Assembly (NCBI GenBank): GCA_036558905.1
Contig: DATBER010000046.1
Coordinates: 1 to 64,000 of the forward strand
Reading direction: 5' to 3'
Origin: DASXRA01 sp036558905
GTDB lineage: Bacteria > Actinomycetota > Actinomycetes > Mycobacteriales > Jatrophihabitantaceae
Length of the DNA: 64,000 nt
Positions 52,435 through 61,720 of this stretch are shown piece after piece; the first letter of the stretch is position 1, and every line of letters begins with the position of its first letter. Position numbers and translations under genes: made by a program. The notes beneath the pieces were generated by a model. That model saw only the letters and a list, made by a program, of their open reading frames with translations. It had not been told where the DNA came from and made no database searches.

Positions 52435-53547
52435 TCAGCGCGGTGTGGTCAGGATCAGTTCGGCTTTCTGGAACTCCTTGATCGACGAGTACCCGCACTT
52501 GCCGATCACCCGCCGGACCGCGCCGAACAGGTTGCGCTCACCGCTCGGGTCACTCGTCGGGCCGAGCAGCACCTCGTCCAGCGACGGCCGGTCGTCGCCG
52601 TTCAGGTCGACCACCGCCGAGCGTGGCACGCGGGGATGCGCCGCGGTCGGGTCCCAGTAGCGGCCCCGGCCCGGCGCGTCGGCCGCCTCGGCCAGCGCCT
52701 CGCCGAGCATCACCGCGTCGGCTCCGCAGGCCAGCGCCTTGGCGATGTCGCCGCCCGTCGCCAGATCGCCATAGGCGATCAGGTGAACGTATCGCCCGCC
52801 CGTCTCGTCCAGGTAGTCGCGCCGCGCCGCCGCGGCATCGGCGATCGCCGTGGCCATCGGCACGTCGATGCCCAACGCCAGATGCGTGGTCGAACCGAGA
52901 TGCGCGCCGTACCCGATGATGACGCCGGCGGCGCCGGTGCGCATGAGGTGCATCGCCGTCTGGTAATTGCCGCAGCCGCCGACGATCACCGGGATGTCCA
53001 GGTCGGCGATGAACGTCTTGAGGTTCAGCCCGGGGACGTCGGGCCGGGCGACGTGCTCGGCCGAGATCACCGTGCCCTGGATGACGAGCAGATCGACGCC
53101 GGCGCCGAGCACGTGCGGGGCGAGCTCGGCGGTGTGCTGCGGCGAGAGGCGCACCGCCACGCGCACTCCGGAGTCGCGCAGCTCGCCGATGCGCCGGCGT
53201 AGCAGCTCGGTCGACACCGGCTTGGCGTAGATCGCCTGCAGGCTGGCCGTGTCGTCCCCCACGGCGGCCAGCTGGGCGTCGGCGTCGTCGTAGCGGGACC
53301 ACAGCCCTTCGCCGTCGAGCACGGCCAGGCCGCCCAGGCGCTCGATCTCGACGGCCCTCTCCGGCGACACCACCGCGTCCGACGGCGCCGCCACCAATGG
53401 CAGCTCGAAGGTGTGCGCGTCGATCTGCCACGCCGTGGACACCATGGCCGAGCCACGCGTACGCCGCGTCGCGACGAGCGCGATCTCGTCCAGGTGATAG
53501 CCGCGGCGAACGCCACGGCCGAGGCCGATCTCGACGGTGTCGGGCAT
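52435..53547 (-). CDS. guaB3: GuaB3 family IMP dehydrogenase-related protein
   Basis: 370 residues of the GuaB3 subgroup found in actinomycetes: VEIGLGRGVRRGYHLDEIALVATRRTR start, FELPLVAAPSDAVVSPE, and VIVGGCGNYQTAMHLMRTGAAGVIIGYG. It lacks the CBS domains of GuaB and has no IMPDH-type catalytic loop CTTR; in mycobacteria the homologue (Rv3410c) is next to guaB2. Here the liv operon lies between them. May act as a GMP/IMP-related reductase; role uncertain. Confidence 0.9.
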   Translation of the reverse strand: MPDTVEIGLGRGVRRGYHLDEIALVATRRTRGSAMVSTAWQIDAHTFELPLVAAPSDAVVSPERAVEIERLGGLAVLDGEGLWSRYDDADAQLAAVGDDTASLQAIYAKPVSTELLRRRIGELRDSGVRVAVRLSPQHTAELAPHVLGAGVDLLVIQGTVISAEHVARPDVPGLNLKTFIADLDIPVIVGGCGNYQTAMHLMRTGAAGVIIGYGAHLGSTTHLALGIDVPMATAIADAAAARRDYLDETGGRYVHLIAYGDLATGGDIAKALACGADAVMLGEALAEAADAPGRGRYWDPTAAHPRVPRSAVVDLNGDDRPSLDEVLLGPTSDPSGERNLFGAVRRVIGKCGYSSIKEFQKAELILTTPR

Positions 53548-53589
53548 GCCGATGAGCCTATCCGCCGGGCATCTGGACCGGCTCGGTCG

Positions 53590-54351
53590 TCAGCCGCCCA
53601 GGTACGCCCGGGTCACACTGTCGTCCTCGAGGAGCTCAACCGCCGGGCGCTGTAGGGTCAGCGAGCCGGACTCGAGGACGTAGGCGTAGTCGGCGATCTC
53701 CAAAGCGGCGAGGGCGTTCTGCTCGACGAGCAGCACCGTGACGCCCTGCTCGCGGATCTCCTCGATCGTGTGGAAGATCAGGTCGACCAGCACCGGGGCC
53801 AGCCCCATCGACGGCTCGTCGAGCAGCAGCAGCTTGGGCCGGCCCAGCAGCGCCCGTCCGACCGCCAGCATCTGCTGCTCGCCGCCGGACAGGGTGCCGG
53901 CCTTCTGCGTCAGCCGCTCGCCCAGTACCGGGAACAGGTCGAGCACGCGCTGCCGATCCTCGGCCACCCCGTCCGGGTCGTTGCGCAGGAACGCGCCGAG
54001 ATCGAGGTTCTCCGACACGGTCATGCGCGGGAAGATGCGCCGGCCCTCCGGCGAGTGGCAGATGCCCCGCTTGACGACCTGGTGGCCGTGCATGCCGTTG
54101 ATCTTGCTGCCCTCGAAGAGCACCTCACCGCTGCGCGGGCGCAGCAGGCCCGAGATCGTGCGTAGCGTCGTGGACTTGCCGGCGCCGTTCGAGCCGATCA
54201 GCGTGACGATCTCGCCCGGGTATACGTCGAGGTTGAGGCCCTTCACCGCGGCGATGTTGCCGTAGCTGACGTGCAGGTCGGCCAGCGTCAACAGCGGCTG
54301 CCCGCCCTCGCTGCGTCGCGTGCGCGCAGCAACCGTTTTGGCGACGGTCAC
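53590..54351 (-). CDS. livF: Branched-chain amino acid ABC transporter ATPase LivF
   Basis: 253 residues: Walker A GSNGAGKST, signature LSGGEQQMLAVGRALL, Walker B LLLLDEPSMGLAP, H-loop VLLVEQNA. Typical LivF length. GTG overlaps the livG stop (GTGA). Energises the LivHM channel together with LivG. Confidence 0.94.
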   Translation of the reverse strand: MTVAKTVAARTRRSEGGQPLLTLADLHVSYGNIAAVKGLNLDVYPGEIVTLIGSNGAGKSTTLRTISGLLRPRSGEVLFEGSKINGMHGHQVVKRGICHSPEGRRIFPRMTVSENLDLGAFLRNDPDGVAEDRQRVLDLFPVLGERLTQKAGTLSGGEQQMLAVGRALLGRPKLLLLDEPSMGLAPVLVDLIFHTIEEIREQGVTVLLVEQNALAALEIADYAYVLESGSLTLQRPAVELLEDDSVTRAYLGG

Positions 54352-55187
54352 TTGTCCCGCCTCCCTTCGCGCGTACCGGTTTTGCCGAGGTACGCCTCGA
54401 CGACCCGCTCGTTCGTCCGGATGTCGTCGGGCCCGCCTTCGGCGATGCGCTCGCCCCGGTCGAGGACCGTGATCCGCTCGCTCACCCGCATGACCACGCT
54501 CATGTCGTGCTCGATCAGCAGCACGGAAACCTTCTTCTCGTCTCGCACCCGGTGCACGAAGTCGACGAACTGCGCCGACTCCTGCGGGTTCATGCCGGCC
54601 GTCGGCTCGTCGAGCAGCAGCACGCTCGGCCGCAACGCCAGCGCGCGGGCGACCTCCAGGCGACGCTGGTCGCCGTAGGACAGGTTGCGGGCGTACTCGT
54701 TGCGCACCTTGCCGATGCCCACGAACTCGAGCAGGTCACGCGACGCGTCGTGGGCCCGGTGCTCCTCGCGACGCTGCCAGGGCATGCCGAAGACCGTGCT
54801 GGCGATGCCGGAGCGCAGGTGCGAGTGCATCGCCACCATAACGTTCTCCTCGGCCGTCATGAGGCTGAACAGCCGGATGTTCTGGAATGTACGGGCCAGC
54901 CCCAGCTTGGCGATGCGGTGCGGCGCCTTGCCGGTGACCTCGCGGCCACCGAGGTAGACGTTGCCGGACGTCGGGCGGTACAGGCCGGTGAGGACGTTGA
55001 AGAACGTCGTCTTGCCGGCGCCGTTCGGTCCGATGAGGCTGACGATTCCGCCTTCGGGCACGTTGAACGTCACACCGTTCACGGCGATCAGCCCGCCGAA
55101 CGCGATCACGATGTCGTCGGCCCGCAGCGCGTCGATGCCGGCCGGCGGCGGAGCGGGCACCTCGGGTTCGGTCTCGGTGGCGGTCAT
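54348..55187 (-). CDS. livG: Branched-chain amino acid ABC transporter ATPase LivG
   Basis: 279 residues: Walker A GPNGAGKTT, signature LSYGDQRRLEVARAL, Walker B LLLDEPTAGMNP, VLLIEHDMSVVM. The long helical insertion (FGMPWQRREEHRAHDASRDLLEFVGI) is typical of LivG. ATG overlaps the livM stop. Confidence 0.94.
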   Translation of the reverse strand: MTATETEPEVPAPPPAGIDALRADDIVIAFGGLIAVNGVTFNVPEGGIVSLIGPNGAGKTTFFNVLTGLYRPTSGNVYLGGREVTGKAPHRIAKLGLARTFQNIRLFSLMTAEENVMVAMHSHLRSGIASTVFGMPWQRREEHRAHDASRDLLEFVGIGKVRNEYARNLSYGDQRRLEVARALALRPSVLLLDEPTAGMNPQESAQFVDFVHRVRDEKKVSVLLIEHDMSVVMRVSERITVLDRGERIAEGGPDDIRTNERVVEAYLGKTGTREGRRDK

Positions 55188-56482
55188 GCCTTACCCCCGT
55201 CTGATCCGCCGGTCGTCTCGGTGCCTACCAGCTCGTCCTCGGTCTCTTCCTCGAGTATGACCTCGTCCTCCTCCTCGGCGGCCTCGATGTCGGCGCCGAG
55301 GCCCTCCATCTCGGTACGCATCGGCTCACGCATGATCAGCCGGGTCCGCGACTCGGGCAGCAGGCCCTCGCGGCGGTACAGCATCATGAGCACGAGGATG
55401 ATCCCGAAGATCAGGAAGTTGTACGACGGGAAGTCAATGTTGGTGTTGAACTGGGTGTTGTACCAGGTACCGAACTGGGACAGGCCGTTCAGGTTGACCC
55501 ACGACACGAGCAACGCGCCGATGATCACGCCCCACACGTTGCCCATGCCGCCCAGCACCACCATCATCAGGATGGTGATCGAGTTGCTGAAGCTGAAGTT
55601 CGGCGAAGCACCTCCGACGGCCACCGCATAGCAGACGCCGCCCATACCGCCGAATACCGCGCCCACCGCGTACGAGGACAGCTTCGTCCGCACCAGCGAG
55701 ACGCCCATCATGCTGGCCGCCAGCTCGTCCTCGCGGATCGCCAGCCACGCGCGGCCCAGCCGCCCGCGCCGCAGACGCAGCGACACGAACACGCAGAACG
55801 CGGCTACCAGGCAGAACACGAGGAACCGGTACGGCAGGTCGAACACACCCAGCTGCGCGTTGACGCCCTTGAGCTGCGAGAACACCCCGGTGCCGATGCC
55901 GTCGATCGGCACGATGCTCTGCTGGCCGTTGGTCAGCGCGAACCCGAGGTGCTCGGAATCGCCGTTGGCGAACACCTGCGGGATGATCTCGCCGAACCCG
56001 AGCGTGACGATGGCCAGATAGTCACTGCGCAACCGGAGTGTCGGCGCGCCGATGAGCACGCCCCACAGCGCGCAGAACGCCCCGGCGAAGGCCAACACCA
56101 GCCAGAAGCTGATGTGGATGCCGGGCGCCTTGTTGAGCGCCGGCGGCCCGCCGATGTGCCAATGCACCTGGAAGAACCAGCCCGACATCAGCCAGGCCCC
56201 GACGTAGGTTCCGATCGCCCAGAACGCGACGTAGCCGAGGTCGAGCAGACCGGCATAGCCGACGACGACGTTGAGTCCGATCGCCATGATCACCCAGATG
56301 ACGCACTGGTTGATCACCGCGGGCGGGAACCAGTCGGCCACGAACTTCTGTACCGAGTCGACCGAGTCGGGCAGCCAGTAACGGTAGAAGACGAAGATCA
56401 GGACGACAGCGATCGTGAACCCGATCGGCCAGCCGAGCGCCCCCAGTCGACGGCGGTTCACAGGCGGACTGGTTGCAGTCAT
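55184..56482 (-). CDS. livM: Branched-chain amino acid ABC transporter permease LivM
   Basis: 432 residues, about ten helices: AIGLNVVVGYAGLLDLGYVAFWAIGTYVGA and LRSDYLAIVTLGFGEI are LivM signatures; RLRRGRLGRAWLAIREDELAASMMGV is the ATPase-contact loop. The C-terminal 50 residues are an acidic Glu-rich extension (EAAEEEDEVILEEETEDEL), longer than usual. Confidence 0.94.
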   Translation of the reverse strand: MTATSPPVNRRRLGALGWPIGFTIAVVLIFVFYRYWLPDSVDSVQKFVADWFPPAVINQCVIWVIMAIGLNVVVGYAGLLDLGYVAFWAIGTYVGAWLMSGWFFQVHWHIGGPPALNKAPGIHISFWLVLAFAGAFCALWGVLIGAPTLRLRSDYLAIVTLGFGEIIPQVFANGDSEHLGFALTNGQQSIVPIDGIGTGVFSQLKGVNAQLGVFDLPYRFLVFCLVAAFCVFVSLRLRRGRLGRAWLAIREDELAASMMGVSLVRTKLSSYAVGAVFGGMGGVCYAVAVGGASPNFSFSNSITILMMVVLGGMGNVWGVIIGALLVSWVNLNGLSQFGTWYNTQFNTNIDFPSYNFLIFGIILVLMMLYRREGLLPESRTRLIMREPMRTEMEGLGADIEAAEEEDEVILEEETEDELVGTETTGGSDGGKA

Positions 56483-56485
56483 GGC

Positions 56486-57535
56486 CTACACCTTCTCCGT
56501 CGTTCGGGTGCCGAATATTCCTTCGGGCTTGAACACCAGCAGCAGGATCAAGATCGCGAACACGACGGTCTGCGACCAGTCCTGGCCGAAGCCGTGCGGG
56601 AAGCCGTCGTTGGCCGCCTGGACGAGGCCGATCAGCAGGCCGCCGACGACGGCACCGACCAGGTTGCCGATGCCGCCCAGCACGGCGGCGGTGAATGCGA
56701 TCAGCCCGAACTGGAAGCCCTGGTCGTAACGTGTCGTGCCGAGCGTCTCGACCGACAGCACCGCGGCCGCGCCGGCCATCGCACCACCGAGGGCGAACGT
56801 GAACGAGATCGTGCGGTCGACGTTGATGCCCATAAGTCGCGCGCCGTCCTGATCCTGCGCCGTCGCGCGCATCGCCTTGCCCTGCTTGGTGCGCTGCACG
56901 ATGTAGGTCAGGATGAACAGCAGGACGGCGGTGACGCCCAGCGTGACGAACAGCGAGTACCGGATCAGCACGCCGTCGATGGTGATCCCGTTGTTGCCGA
57001 TGACGCTCGGCCACTGCTTCGGCGCCGAGCCGTTCCATTTGAGGCCGATGTTCTGGAACACGAAGCTGAGGCCGACCGCGGTGATCAGCGGCGCCAGCTT
57101 GGGTGCTCGTCGCAATCGGCGATAGGCGAAGAACTCGGCGCCCATGTTGATGCTCGCGCAGAAGATCATCGCCATGACGAAAGTGAACGCGAGGGCGAGC
57201 ACCGAGCCGAGACCCCGCGTATCGACCCCCAGCCAGTTGACCAGGAAGTTGGCCCCGAAGACCGTGCCGAGCATGAACAGGTCGCCGTGCGCGAAGTTGA
57301 TCAGCTCGATGATGCCGTAGACCAGCGTGTAGCCGAGTGCAACCAGTGCGTACAGCGCACCGTTGTTCAGGCCGGTGAGCATCACACTGAAGCACTGCTT
57401 GGGCTCGTCCACGAAGTTGTAGATGATCCAAGCGACGACGCCGAGCACGATCGCGATTCCCATCGCGCGTTCGACGGCCTCGGTGAGGCGAACGCGCGGC
57501 TTGAGCAACCCAGCTGTCGCGGTCGTTGATGTCAT
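56486..57535 (-). CDS. livH: Branched-chain amino acid ABC transporter permease LivH
   Basis: 349 residues: LNNGALYALVALGYTLVYGIIELINFAHGDLFMLG is the family signature, MRATAQDQDGARLMGINVDRTI the coupling loop, and LGGIGNLVGAVVGGLLIGL the last helices. ATG 57535 chosen, with GGAAGG upstream; a longer frame from 57571 is possible. Ends 3 bases before livM. Confidence 0.93.
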   Translation of the reverse strand: MTSTTATAGLLKPRVRLTEAVERAMGIAIVLGVVAWIIYNFVDEPKQCFSVMLTGLNNGALYALVALGYTLVYGIIELINFAHGDLFMLGTVFGANFLVNWLGVDTRGLGSVLALAFTFVMAMIFCASINMGAEFFAYRRLRRAPKLAPLITAVGLSFVFQNIGLKWNGSAPKQWPSVIGNNGITIDGVLIRYSLFVTLGVTAVLLFILTYIVQRTKQGKAMRATAQDQDGARLMGINVDRTISFTFALGGAMAGAAAVLSVETLGTTRYDQGFQFGLIAFTAAVLGGIGNLVGAVVGGLLIGLVQAANDGFPHGFGQDWSQTVVFAILILLLVFKPEGIFGTRTTEKV

Positions 57536-57606
57536 GCGCGGAACCTTCCCCGTCAAGTGGACACGACGCAAGACCCCGTTCGCACGAGCCCTGCTTAGTC
57601 GGATGA

Positions 57607-57635
57607 GGCCCGGGCAGTCATTGACTGCCCGGGCC
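57607..57635 (-). terminator. Intercistronic hairpin between livK and livH
   Basis: Perfect 13-bp arms GGCCCGGGCAGTC (57607-57619) and GACTGCCCGGGCC (57623-57635) with a 3-base loop, 12 bases after the livK stop. No U tract, so probably a stabilising 3' hairpin or partial terminator that keeps binding protein in excess of permease. Confidence 0.75.
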
Positions 57636-57647
57636 CCGCCGCGTGTC

Positions 57648-58952
57648 TTACTGGACCGGCTCCTGCTTGAAGAACGTCTCCTGGTTGTTCTTCATGAACA
57701 GCACCGTGATGTCCCGGTTGTTCGTATCACCGGTCTTGGGGTCGATCTTGATCTCCTTGCCGAGCACCGACTGGTCGGCCGGGATGTCAATGCCGGCGCC
57801 GTTGAACACCTGGTCGGTGATGCTCTTGCGGGTGCCGTCCGACTTGGCGATCGCGGCCAGGATGACCTGCACCGCGGCCACGCCGTACAGCGCGTAGTTG
57901 GTAGCCGGCAGGCCGCCGTACTTGGCCTTGTAGGCGTTGATCAGGGTCTCGGCGGCGCCGCCACCCTTGACCAGCTGGTCGGTCGACAAGCCCGCGAAGG
58001 TCATGTACATGCCCTGCGACTCAGGCTGCTTGTCGAGCGAGTCCGGGTAACCGGTGAAGCCGTCCGGGCCCATCATCTTGACCTTGGTGTTGTCACCGAG
58101 CACCGCGACCTTGTCCTTGACGACCTGGCCGCCGTTCTCGTCGTAGATGCCGGCGAGGTAGACGCAGTCGGGGTTCAGCGACTTGGCGCCCTGGAAGATC
58201 GAGGCGTAGCTGGGCTGCTTGGCGTCCCACGCCTTGTTGCCCAGAATCGTGATGCCCAGCTTCTTGGCCGAGTCGACGAACTGGCGGGCGACACCCTGGC
58301 CGTAGACCTGGTTGTCGTTCATCACGAAGCAACGCTTGACCTTCAGGTCCTGTGCGGCGAACTGGGCCGCCGCCTGGCCCTGGAAGTCGTCGGTCGTGAT
58401 CACCCGGGCGTAGTTGCGCTTGCCGGTCGGGTAGTACTTGTCCGGCGTGCCGGGGTCCCAGGCCTTGGTCAGGCCGGGGTTGGTGTTGGCGTGCGACACC
58501 ATCAGCATCGGGCCGCTCGGGTCCTGGTTCAGCACCGGGATCTCGAGCTGGGCACAACCGGAGTTGTAGGTGCCCATGACCGCGACCTCGGCGGTGTTCG
58601 AGACGTGCGCGGCCGCGTTGGTCGAGCACTTCGCGTCGTCCCACGCGCCCTTCGCCGCGGTCGAGTCGTCGTAGGTCTTCAGCTGGACCGTGTAGTTGCC
58701 GGCCTTGTGGTTGACCTGATTTAGATAGAGGTTGATGGCGTTGATGGTCGACTGGCTGGCGTCGTGCGAGACGCCCTGCATCGGCAGGTCAGTGGAGATC
58801 ACCAACGTCTTGCCGCCACCACCGCCGCCGGTGGCGCCTCCCGTAGCCCCATTGGTCGAGCCGCCACTGGACTTGGAACTCTTGCAAGCGCTCACCGAGA
58901 GCGCGGTAACTGCCACGGCCAACAGTGCGGCCGTGATCGAGCGATAGCGCAC
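57648..58952 (-). CDS. livK: Branched-chain amino acid ABC transporter substrate-binding lipoprotein
   Basis: 434 residues, periplasmic-binding-protein family 6 lipoprotein: signal with lipobox SVSAC (C23), Gly/Ser linker, mature domain TLVISTDLPMQGVSHDASQSTINAINLYLNQ. GTG start with GAGGAGG 5 bases upstream. First gene of livK-H-M-G-F. The specific ligand (Leu/Ile/Val, amide or other) is not certain. Confidence 0.92.
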   Translation of the reverse strand: MRYRSITAALLAVAVTALSVSACKSSKSSGGSTNGATGGATGGGGGGKTLVISTDLPMQGVSHDASQSTINAINLYLNQVNHKAGNYTVQLKTYDDSTAAKGAWDDAKCSTNAAAHVSNTAEVAVMGTYNSGCAQLEIPVLNQDPSGPMLMVSHANTNPGLTKAWDPGTPDKYYPTGKRNYARVITTDDFQGQAAAQFAAQDLKVKRCFVMNDNQVYGQGVARQFVDSAKKLGITILGNKAWDAKQPSYASIFQGAKSLNPDCVYLAGIYDENGGQVVKDKVAVLGDNTKVKMMGPDGFTGYPDSLDKQPESQGMYMTFAGLSTDQLVKGGGAAETLINAYKAKYGGLPATNYALYGVAAVQVILAAIAKSDGTRKSITDQVFNGAGIDIPADQSVLGKEIKIDPKTGDTNNRDITVLFMKNNQETFFKQEPVQ

Positions 58953-59241
58953 GACTCCTCCTCATTGCCTTGTCGCGCCCAGGCGCATCGGCGCGCTGCC
59001 CCCGCGTCCTGGCTCGGGTGGAGAGAGCCTAGACCCACGCCGCGGCAACCGGTGTTGATGCCGAGTGTCCCGTTATCCCCTCGTTATGAGGGTCATGAGC
59101 GAAGATCACGGACGCCCCTGAGCCGGCAATGCGCAGCGTAGACAGCTCGGTGCAGATGTCCGCGTTGTCCACGCTCGTCGGCGGATCAGCGTCGGGATCG
59201 AGCCGAGATGGCCCAAGCCGACACGCTCTGGCCGCAACCGG

Positions 59242-60741
59242 TTATCGACCCGAGTAGTTGGGTGCCTCGACGGTCATCTGAATGTCGTGCGGGTGCGATT
59301 CCTTGAGTCCGGCCGCAGTAATCCGGATGAGCTGACCTCGCTCCTGCAGTTCGGCAACCGTGTGCGCACCGGCGAAGCCCATGCCGGCCTGCAGGCCGCC
59401 GACGAGCTGGTGGGCTACCGCGGAAAGCGGTCCCCGGTAGGGCACCTGACCCTCGACGCCCTGCGGCACGAGCTTGTCGTCGTCGGAGACGTCCTGCAGC
59501 CCGTAGCGATCCTTGGAGTAGCTGGCCTTCTGCCCGCCCCGCGACTGCATCGCGGCCAGCGAACCCATGCCGCGATAGGACTTGTACTGCTTGCCGTTGA
59601 TGAAGATGAGCTCGCCCGGCGATTCCTCGCAGCCGGCCAGCAGTGAGCCGAGCATGACCGTGTCGGCGCCGGCGACGATCGCCTTGGGAATGTCGCCCGA
59701 GTACTGCAGGCCGCCGTCGCCGATCACCGGCACGCCGGCCGGCCGCGCGGCCGCTGCCGCTTCGTAGATCGCGGTCACCTGCGGAACGCCCACCCCGGCC
59801 ACGACACGCGTCGTGCATATCGAGCCGGGACCGACGCCCACCTTCACACCGTCGGCCCCCGCGTCGACCAGCGCCTGCGCGCCGGCCCGCGTCGCGACGT
59901 TGCCACCGACAACGTCGACCGAGGTGTCGCGCTTGAGCCGGGCCACCATCTCGACCACGCCGCGTGAGTGGCCGTGCGCCGTGTCGACGACGACGAAGTC
60001 GACGCCCGCGTCGACCAGGGCTTGCGCCCGCTTGTACGAGTCCTCGCCCACGCCGACGGCGGCGCCGACCACCAGGCGCCCGTGCGCGTCCTTGGTGGCG
60101 AGCGGGAACGCCTCGCTCTTGGTGAAGTCCTTGACGGTGATCAACCCGGTCAGCCGGCCGTTCGCGTCGACCAGCGGCAGCTTCTCCACCTTGTGGCCGG
60201 CCAGCAGGCGCAACGCCTCGTCGCGGCTCACCCCGACCGGGGCGGTCACCAACGGCATCGGTGTCATGACGTCGCGGACCAGGCGGGAGTGGTCGGTCTC
60301 GAAGCGCATGTCGCGGTTGGTGACGATGCCGAGCAGGACGCCGCTCTCGTCGACCACGGGAACGCCGGAGATGCGGTAGCGCGCGCACAACGCCTCGACA
60401 TCGGCCAGCGTGGCATCGGGCGAGCAGGTGACGGGGTTGGACACCATGCCGGCCTCGGAGCGCTTGACCAGGTCGACCTGCGCCGCCTGGTCGTCGACGG
60501 AGAGGTTGCGGTGCAGCACGCCCACTCCGCCCTGGCGAGCCATGGCGATGGCCATGCGCGCCTCGGTGACGGTGTCCATCGCCGACGAGAGCAGCGGGAT
60601 GCGGGCGGTGATGTTGCGAGTGACCCGGGCGGTGGTGTCGACCTCGCTGGGGATGATGTCGGACTCGCCCGGCAGCAGCAGGACGTCGTCGAAAGTGAGA
60701 CCGAGGGTGGCGAACTTGGCGGGCAGTTCGGGGCTGGACAA
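59242..60741 (-). CDS. guaB: Inosine-5'-monophosphate dehydrogenase
   Basis: Converts IMP to XMP with NAD. 499 residues: LTFDDVLLLPGES start, two CBS repeats (about 105-215, including RYRISGVPVVDESGVLLGIVTNRDMRFE), catalytic Cys loop GPGSICTTRVVAGVG, and the flap GGLQAGMGFAGAHTV. TTG start at 60741 preceded by GAGGAG. Works with GuaA (49133-50680). Confidence 0.97.
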   Translation of the reverse strand: MSSPELPAKFATLGLTFDDVLLLPGESDIIPSEVDTTARVTRNITARIPLLSSAMDTVTEARMAIAMARQGGVGVLHRNLSVDDQAAQVDLVKRSEAGMVSNPVTCSPDATLADVEALCARYRISGVPVVDESGVLLGIVTNRDMRFETDHSRLVRDVMTPMPLVTAPVGVSRDEALRLLAGHKVEKLPLVDANGRLTGLITVKDFTKSEAFPLATKDAHGRLVVGAAVGVGEDSYKRAQALVDAGVDFVVVDTAHGHSRGVVEMVARLKRDTSVDVVGGNVATRAGAQALVDAGADGVKVGVGPGSICTTRVVAGVGVPQVTAIYEAAAAARPAGVPVIGDGGLQYSGDIPKAIVAGADTVMLGSLLAGCEESPGELIFINGKQYKSYRGMGSLAAMQSRGGQKASYSKDRYGLQDVSDDDKLVPQGVEGQVPYRGPLSAVAHQLVGGLQAGMGFAGAHTVAELQERGQLIRITAAGLKESHPHDIQMTVEAPNYSGR

Positions 60742-60966
60742 CTCTTCTCTCCTCAGGGGCGCCGGTACTTCATGGTACGGGCGGCGGCCCCGGCTCGCCC
60801 GCTGACACGTAGTACCTGGCCGGACCCTGATCGTCCCAGGGCGTCCTCAGGGTCGGTCCTCCATCGTTCGGCCCGGGTCACCCCGACTCGGGCATGACGA
60901 AAGTCAGGGTCAACTCAGGACCAACCCGAATGGTGCCCGCAGGCGCCAACCGAAAGGCTCAAGAGC

Positions 60967-61716
60967 ATGACGATGACGACATCCGTGGACGCGGGCATCG
61001 CCGCCCGCGCGATCAACCTGGTCAAGATCTACGGCGCCGGCGACACCGGGGTGCGCGCGCTCGACGGGCTGTCCGTCGAGTTCCGCCGGGGCGAGTTCAC
61101 GGCGATCATGGGCCCGTCCGGGTCCGGCAAGTCGACCCTGATGCACTGCCTGGCCGGCCTGGACACCGCGACGTCGGGCACGGTCGCCATCGGCGCCACC
61201 GACCTCACCGGCCTGTCCGACAAGAAGATGACCAAGCTGCGGCGCGACCGCATCGGCTTCGTCTTCCAGGCGTACAACCTGGTGCCGACGCTGACCGCGA
61301 TCGAGAACATCACGCTGCCGCTGGACATCGCCGGGCGCCGGCCCAACCCGGAGTGGCTGCGCTCGATCGTGAACACCCTGGGCCTGGCCGACCGGCTCTC
61401 CCACCGTCCGAGCGAGCTGTCCGGCGGGCAGCAACAGCGAGTGGCGTGTGCCCGGGCCCTGATCAGCCAGCCCGAGATCATCTTCGGCGACGAGCCCACC
61501 GGCAACCTCGACTCGCGCTCGAGCGGCGAGGTGCTGGGCATCCTGCGCGAGTCCGTGAACCGGCTCGGTCAGACGGTCGTGGTCGTCACGCACGACCCGC
61601 GGGCGGCGTCGTACGCGGACCGGGTCGTCTTTCTGGCCGACGGCCGCATCGTCGACGAGATGCGCCAGCCGACCGCTGAGCGCGTGCTCGACCGCATGAA
61701 GAATCTCGAGGGCTGA
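60967..61716 (+). CDS. ABC transporter ATPase (MacB/LolD type)
   Basis: 249 residues: Walker A GPSGSGKST, signature LSGGQQQRVACARAL, Walker B IIFGDEPTGNLDSRSSGEVL, H-loop VVVVTHDPRAASYADRVVFLADG, all of the MacB/LolD/FtsE group. Partner of the FtsX-like permease 4 bases downstream. Likely exports or extracts lipids, peptides or antibiotics; substrate unknown. Confidence 0.93.
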   Translation: MTMTTSVDAGIAARAINLVKIYGAGDTGVRALDGLSVEFRRGEFTAIMGPSGSGKSTLMHCLAGLDTATSGTVAIGATDLTGLSDKKMTKLRRDRIGFVFQAYNLVPTLTAIENITLPLDIAGRRPNPEWLRSIVNTLGLADRLSHRPSELSGGQQQRVACARALISQPEIIFGDEPTGNLDSRSSGEVLGILRESVNRLGQTVVVVTHDPRAASYADRVVFLADGRIVDEMRQPTAERVLDRMKNLEG

Positions 61717-61720
61717 GCCG

